The notes under the pieces are model-generated. The model was not told the DNA's origin, did no database searches, and was given only the letters and a program-made list of their open reading frames with translations. 8,814 nt of DNA. It comes from JBELMB01 sp042088665 (lineage in GTDB: Bacteria > Pseudomonadota > Alphaproteobacteria > Rhodobacterales > Rhodobacteraceae). Every line of letters starts with the position of its first letter. Position 1 is the stretch's first letter. The translations under genes were made by a program, and so were the position numbers. Shown here piece by piece: positions 5,657-8,814 of this stretch. The stretch is from positions 1 through 8,814 of the forward strand of contig JBELMB010000211.1 in the NCBI GenBank assembly GCA_042088665.1. Reading direction: 5' to 3'.

Positions 5657-8588
5657 GAAGCCGTCCTCCTTCGGGGTCATAAAAATGTGCGCTGACGATT
5701 TCCACTTCCGTGTCGACCTGCGTCAACGGGCTGACAAGGCGCATGCGCTCTCCCAGCCGTTCCGACCCGTTCTTGAGAAAGCCAAGCGCGATGGCGTGCC
5801 CCAGATTGGGCGAGTAACACGACGAGGTGGCATAGCCCTGATCATGGGCGGCATCGACAGGGCCGTTGAGGTTCATCAAATGCGCGCCCGCTGGCACCGG
5901 GGCCTCCGGATCGACGGGCTTGATTCCGATCTGGCGCAGATCTTCGGCGGTGTTCAGCCCTTCGCGCTCTGAGAGGACAGATCCGATGCTGTCTTTCTTT
6001 TTGGACACCATCCGTTCCATACCGAGGTTCCGGGTGGTGGTTGTGCCATTCAATTCGTTCCCTGCCGCATGCCCTTTTTCGATCCGCATGACGCCCAGTG
6101 CCTCTGTCCCATAGGGCGTTATCTCGTAGTCTGCACCGGCCTCCATGATCTTGCGCATCAGCGCATCGCCATAAGCGGTGGGAACGGCGATCTCAAAGGC
6201 CAATTCTCCGCTAAAGGAAATACGGAACAGACGCGCACGCAGGCCGCCGCAGACGCTGATGTTGGCGCAGGCCATGAAAGGGAACGCTTCGTTCGAAATG
6301 TCCTGATCGACGATCTTTTCCAGAACCCTCCGGCTGTTTGGCCCGGCCACCGCATATTGCGCCCATGCTTCGGTGGTCGAAATCAACTGCACGTCCATGT
6401 CCGGAAACAGGCATTGGCGCACGAATTCCATGTGCCGGTAGACGGGCAGGGCGTTCGTGGTGGTTGTCGTGACCACGAAATGGTCTTCTGCCAGCCGGGC
6501 GGCTGTGCCGTCATCCATCACGATGCCGTCTTCGCGCAGCATCAGGCCATAACGGGTCTTGCCCACGGCGAGTTTGGCAAAGCCATTGCAGTAGATCTTG
6601 TTGAGGAAGTCGGCAGCCTCGGTGCCTTGCACGTCCACCTTGCCAAGGGTCGTGACGTCACAGACGCCCACGGACCGGCGTGTCGCCAGCACTTCGCGGT
6701 CGACGCTTTGCCGCCATGTGGTTTCGCCGGGGCGCGGGAACCATTGCGCGCGCAGCCAATTGCCCGCCTCCACGAACACCGCGCCTTGTTCGACCGCCCA
6801 ATCATGGCTGGGCGTAAGGCGTTTGGGGTGGAAGTCCTGACCGCGGTGACGGCCCCCAAAGACCCCGATTGCCGTTGGTGTATAGGGCGGGCGAAAGATT
6901 GTCGTCCCCACCTCTGGTATGGTCTTGCCAGCCAGTTCAGCCATGATCGCAAGGCCGCCCATGTTCGATGTCTTGCCCTGATCCGTGGCCATGCCCAGCG
7001 TGGTGTACCGCTTCAGATGCTCGACCGACCGAAACCCCTCCTGATGGCTGAGTTTGACGTCCTTGACGGTCACGTCGTTCTGCTGATCGAGCCACGCGCG
7101 GGTGCCGCCTTCGACATACCAGAAGGGTTTGAGCGAGACGGGCGCATCCTCTGCCTTGGGCAGATCCGGCGCGGGTGCGTCCAGTTCAAGCGCCGATTGA
7201 GCGGCAACAACACCCTCGCGCAGCGCCGCTGCCGTTGACATCGCACCTCGGGCCGCGCCCGCAACGATCATTCCGGAGGGGAGGTCGCCGCCGGGCACAA
7301 AGGCCGCAAGGCTGTCGTCCCAAACGGGCCGCCCGCGTTGGTGGCAGGTCAAATGGACGTTCGGGTTCCAGCCGCCGGACAGTCCCAACGCGCCGCACTC
7401 AAGGGTTCGGCTGCTGCCATCCGCCAGTCTGAGGGCAACGCGCGTCAGGCCGAGGCGACCCTTGGTGTCGACAACTTCTCCGCACAGCACGTCGTAATCG
7501 GGACTGCGGGGGGCATCGGGACGTACATCGACGACGGCGGCGATCTTGATGCCCCGGGCGTGCAGGTCCGCTGCCGTCCGGTGCCCGTCATCGTTGTTCG
7601 TGAAAATGGCAACGCGCTTGTCCACCGCCACAGCGAACCTGTTGGCATATGTGCGCAAGGCGGAGGCCAACATCACCCCGGGCCTATCATTGTTTTCAAA
7701 GGCAATCGGACGTTCCGTGGCCCCCGCTGCCAGCACAGTGCGTTTGGCATAGACACGCCAGAGGATCTGACGGGGCTTGCCCTCTTCGGGTGCGAGAAGA
7801 TGATCGCTGACCCGTTCAACCGCGCCGTAGATGCCATGGTCGAAGGCGCCGATAATAGTGGTGCGCGGCATCACCCGGACGTTGGGCAAACTGACCAACT
7901 CGGCCACGGTTCTGGCGGCCCAATCCGCGCCACTGGCCTCATCCAGAGTGAAGGTCTCACTGTTCAGACGTCCGCCCATGCGGAAATCTTCATCTGCAAG
8001 GATCACATCCGCGCCCGCGCGCCCCGCCGTGAGCGCGGCGGACAATCCGGCAGGTCCGGCCCCGACAATCAGCAGGTCACAGTGCAGGAACCCCTTGTCG
8101 TAGACGTCCGGATCATCCTCAAGCGACAGCGACCCAAGTCCGGCCGCGTGGCGGATGACCGGCTCGTACAGCTTTTCCCAGAACGCGGCTGGCCACATGA
8201 AGGTCTTGTAATAAAAGCCCGCCGTCAGAAAATTCGAGAGCCGATCGTTGATCGCCAGAAGATCGAACCTCAGCGATCCCAGACGGTTCTGGCTGCGTGC
8301 CGTGAGCCCGTCATAAAGCTCTGCCGTGGTGGCGCGGGTGTTGGGTTCCTGACGCGCGCCTGTGCGCAATTCCACGATGGCATTCGGTTCTTCTGATCCT
8401 GCCGTCAGAACACCACGCGGGCGGTGGTATTTGAACGAGCGGCCCATCAGGCGCACGCCATTCGCCAGCAAGGCCGAAGCCAGCGTATCGCCGGCATAGC
8501 CCTGGTATGCCCTGCCATCAAAGGTGAATTCCCGGGACGTGGCGCGGTCGATCTGGCCGCCGGTTTTCAGTCGGTTGATCTGGCTCAT
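5649..8588 (-). CDS. soxA: Sarcosine oxidase alpha-type subunit (SoxA / MgdC-like)
   Basis: This 979-residue alpha subunit belongs to the complex that oxidises an N-methyl amino acid and delivers the methyl carbon to tetrahydrofolate. The N-terminus (about 18-100) is the Cys-less 2Fe-2S-like fold normal for SoxA, with SFKYHRPRGV at 51-60. A dinucleotide-binding domain follows, with G176-x-G178-x-x-G181 and Glu200 at the end of the second strand. A T-protein (aminomethyltransferase) domain runs from about residue 590 to the C-terminus, with an RIEKG motif at 835-839. The text after that motif reads HAAGNELNG, rather than the VGQ-type continuation I recall from classical sarcosine oxidases; I associate it with a second alphaproteobacterial SoxA type. 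Length is normal. The start overlaps the delta-subunit stop (ATGA at 8588-8585). Substrate is undecided; the Dmm neighbourhood favours N-methylglutamate dehydrogenase (mgdC). Confidence 0.88.
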   Translation of the reverse strand: MSQINRLKTGGQIDRATSREFTFDGRAYQGYAGDTLASALLANGVRLMGRSFKYHRPRGVLTAGSEEPNAIVELRTGARQEPNTRATTAELYDGLTARSQNRLGSLRFDLLAINDRLSNFLTAGFYYKTFMWPAAFWEKLYEPVIRHAAGLGSLSLEDDPDVYDKGFLHCDLLIVGAGPAGLSAALTAGRAGADVILADEDFRMGGRLNSETFTLDEASGADWAARTVAELVSLPNVRVMPRTTIIGAFDHGIYGAVERVSDHLLAPEEGKPRQILWRVYAKRTVLAAGATERPIAFENNDRPGVMLASALRTYANRFAVAVDKRVAIFTNNDDGHRTAADLHARGIKIAAVVDVRPDAPRSPDYDVLCGEVVDTKGRLGLTRVALRLADGSSRTLECGALGLSGGWNPNVHLTCHQRGRPVWDDSLAAFVPGGDLPSGMIVAGAARGAMSTAAALREGVVAAQSALELDAPAPDLPKAEDAPVSLKPFWYVEGGTRAWLDQQNDVTVKDVKLSHQEGFRSVEHLKRYTTLGMATDQGKTSNMGGLAIMAELAGKTIPEVGTTIFRPPYTPTAIGVFGGRHRGQDFHPKRLTPSHDWAVEQGAVFVEAGNWLRAQWFPRPGETTWRQSVDREVLATRRSVGVCDVTTLGKVDVQGTEAADFLNKIYCNGFAKLAVGKTRYGLMLREDGIVMDDGTAARLAEDHFVVTTTTTNALPVYRHMEFVRQCLFPDMDVQLISTTEAWAQYAVAGPNSRRVLEKIVDQDISNEAFPFMACANISVCGGLRARLFRISFSGELAFEIAVPTAYGDALMRKIMEAGADYEITPYGTEALGVMRIEKGHAAGNELNGTTTTRNLGMERMVSKKKDSIGSVLSEREGLNTAEDLRQIGIKPVDPEAPVPAGAHLMNLNGPVDAAHDQGYATSSCYSPNLGHAIALGFLKNGSERLGERMRLVSPLTQVDTEVEIVSAHFYDPEGGRLRA
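5665..5670 (-). promoter_or_regulatory. Strong ribosome binding site for the SoxG-type gene
   Basis: AGGAGG on the minus strand, 8 bases before a GTG at 5656, inside the last codons of the alpha subunit. It is the reason for choosing GTG rather than the upstream ATG at 5680. Confidence 0.75.
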
Positions 8589-8812
8589 TTGCTGCGTTCC
8601 CGCGCCCGCGCCACATCCCGGGCAAGTTCAACAGAGGCGATTTCATGCGTGACCGTGTTGCGGGTGACCACCAGCCATGAGCGGTCTCCGGCTTCGTGGA
8701 ACCACAGTTCCTTGTGCCAGCCCGCCGGATTGTCGCGCAGGTAGCCGTAGTCGTAGAAATCCCGGGCGGCCGTGTCGGATTGCCAATCCGGTCGGTCGAT
8801 CAGTCGGGCATC
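8585..8812 (-). CDS. soxD: Sarcosine oxidase delta-type subunit (SoxD / MgdB-like), 5' partial
   Basis: The last 75 codons of a delta subunit are present; the beginning lies beyond the right edge. Family features are RPDW near the edge, FYDYGYLRDNPAGWHKELWFH, and WLVVTRNTVTHEI. In structurally known heterotetrameric sarcosine oxidase the delta subunit binds zinc through two N-terminal Cys, a His and a fourth Cys four residues after that His. Here the His is at 8698-8696 but the fourth position is Asp (GAC, 8686-8684) in HEAGDRSW. The N-terminal CxxC would be outside the window, so I cannot tell whether it survives. The stop overlaps the alpha start by 4 bp. The order delta-alpha-gamma predicts a beta subunit (flavoprotein) immediately upstream, outside the window. 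Confidence 0.85.
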   Translation of the reverse strand, partial: DARLIDRPDWQSDTAARDFYDYGYLRDNPAGWHKELWFHEAGDRSWLVVTRNTVTHEIASVELARDVARARERSK

Positions 8813-8814
8813 AC

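Noticed and set aside
6069..8396. Two long plus-strand open frames (389 and 352 codons) opposite the alpha subunit gene
   Set aside because: They are antisense to a protein with intact family motifs throughout. They show no domain, and long antisense frames are expected in high-GC coding DNA.
5592..8534. Loss of the 2Fe-2S cysteines in the alpha subunit N-terminal domain as a sign of a broken gene
   Set aside because: Alpha subunits of this family normally lack those cysteines; the rest of the protein is full length and intact.

Overview
The window looks like a piece of a methylated-amine catabolic locus from an alphaproteobacterium, most likely a marine Rhodobacterales (Roseobacter-type) genome. 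This rests on high GC, very tight gene packing, a dimethylamine monooxygenase (Dmm/HODM) operon, a DUF1194 von Willebrand protein and a heterotetrameric sarcosine-oxidase-type operon with a GlxA-family regulator. The taxon is inferred from gene content only. No RNA gene, insertion sequence, CRISPR array or phage feature was seen.

Layout. Positions 2-2605 (+) hold three dimethylamine monooxygenase genes: a small Cys4 subunit (5' end cut by the window edge), an FMN/2Fe-2S reductase and the DUF3445 heme subunit. Six bases later comes a secreted DUF1194 VWA protein (2612-3340, +). Tail to tail with it is an XRE-cupin regulator (3337-3993, -). A 98-bp divergent control region (3994-4091) separates that gene from a GlxA/AraC-type regulator (4092-5096, +). 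The rest of the window (5093-8812, -) is a SoxD-SoxA-SoxG operon in the usual delta-alpha-gamma order. The beta subunit would lie just outside the right edge.

How it fits together. Dmm uses NAD(P)H and O2 to turn dimethylamine into methylamine plus a one-carbon unit. The SoxBDAG-type complex oxidatively removes an N-methyl group from a secondary amino acid and passes it to tetrahydrofolate. Sarcosine oxidase and N-methylglutamate dehydrogenase (MgdABCD) are homologous and are routinely annotated alike. Next to Dmm, and with a GlxA regulator whose family was named from a methylamine-type glutamate synthase-like locus, I think the complex here may be MgdBCD rather than true sarcosine oxidase. 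That would make the window DMA -> methylamine -> N-methylglutamate -> glutamate + methylene-THF.

Points worth a second look are: a SoxD that has Asp where the zinc-ligand Cys is expected; a small Dmm subunit that looks like half of a reductase NAD domain joined to a Cys4 knuckle; two convergent gene pairs that both end on a shared CTAG; a VWA protein apparently within the Dmm operon; and repeats in the regulator-regulator intergenic region. I do not see a clearly unknown system. Most of the locus matches known families.
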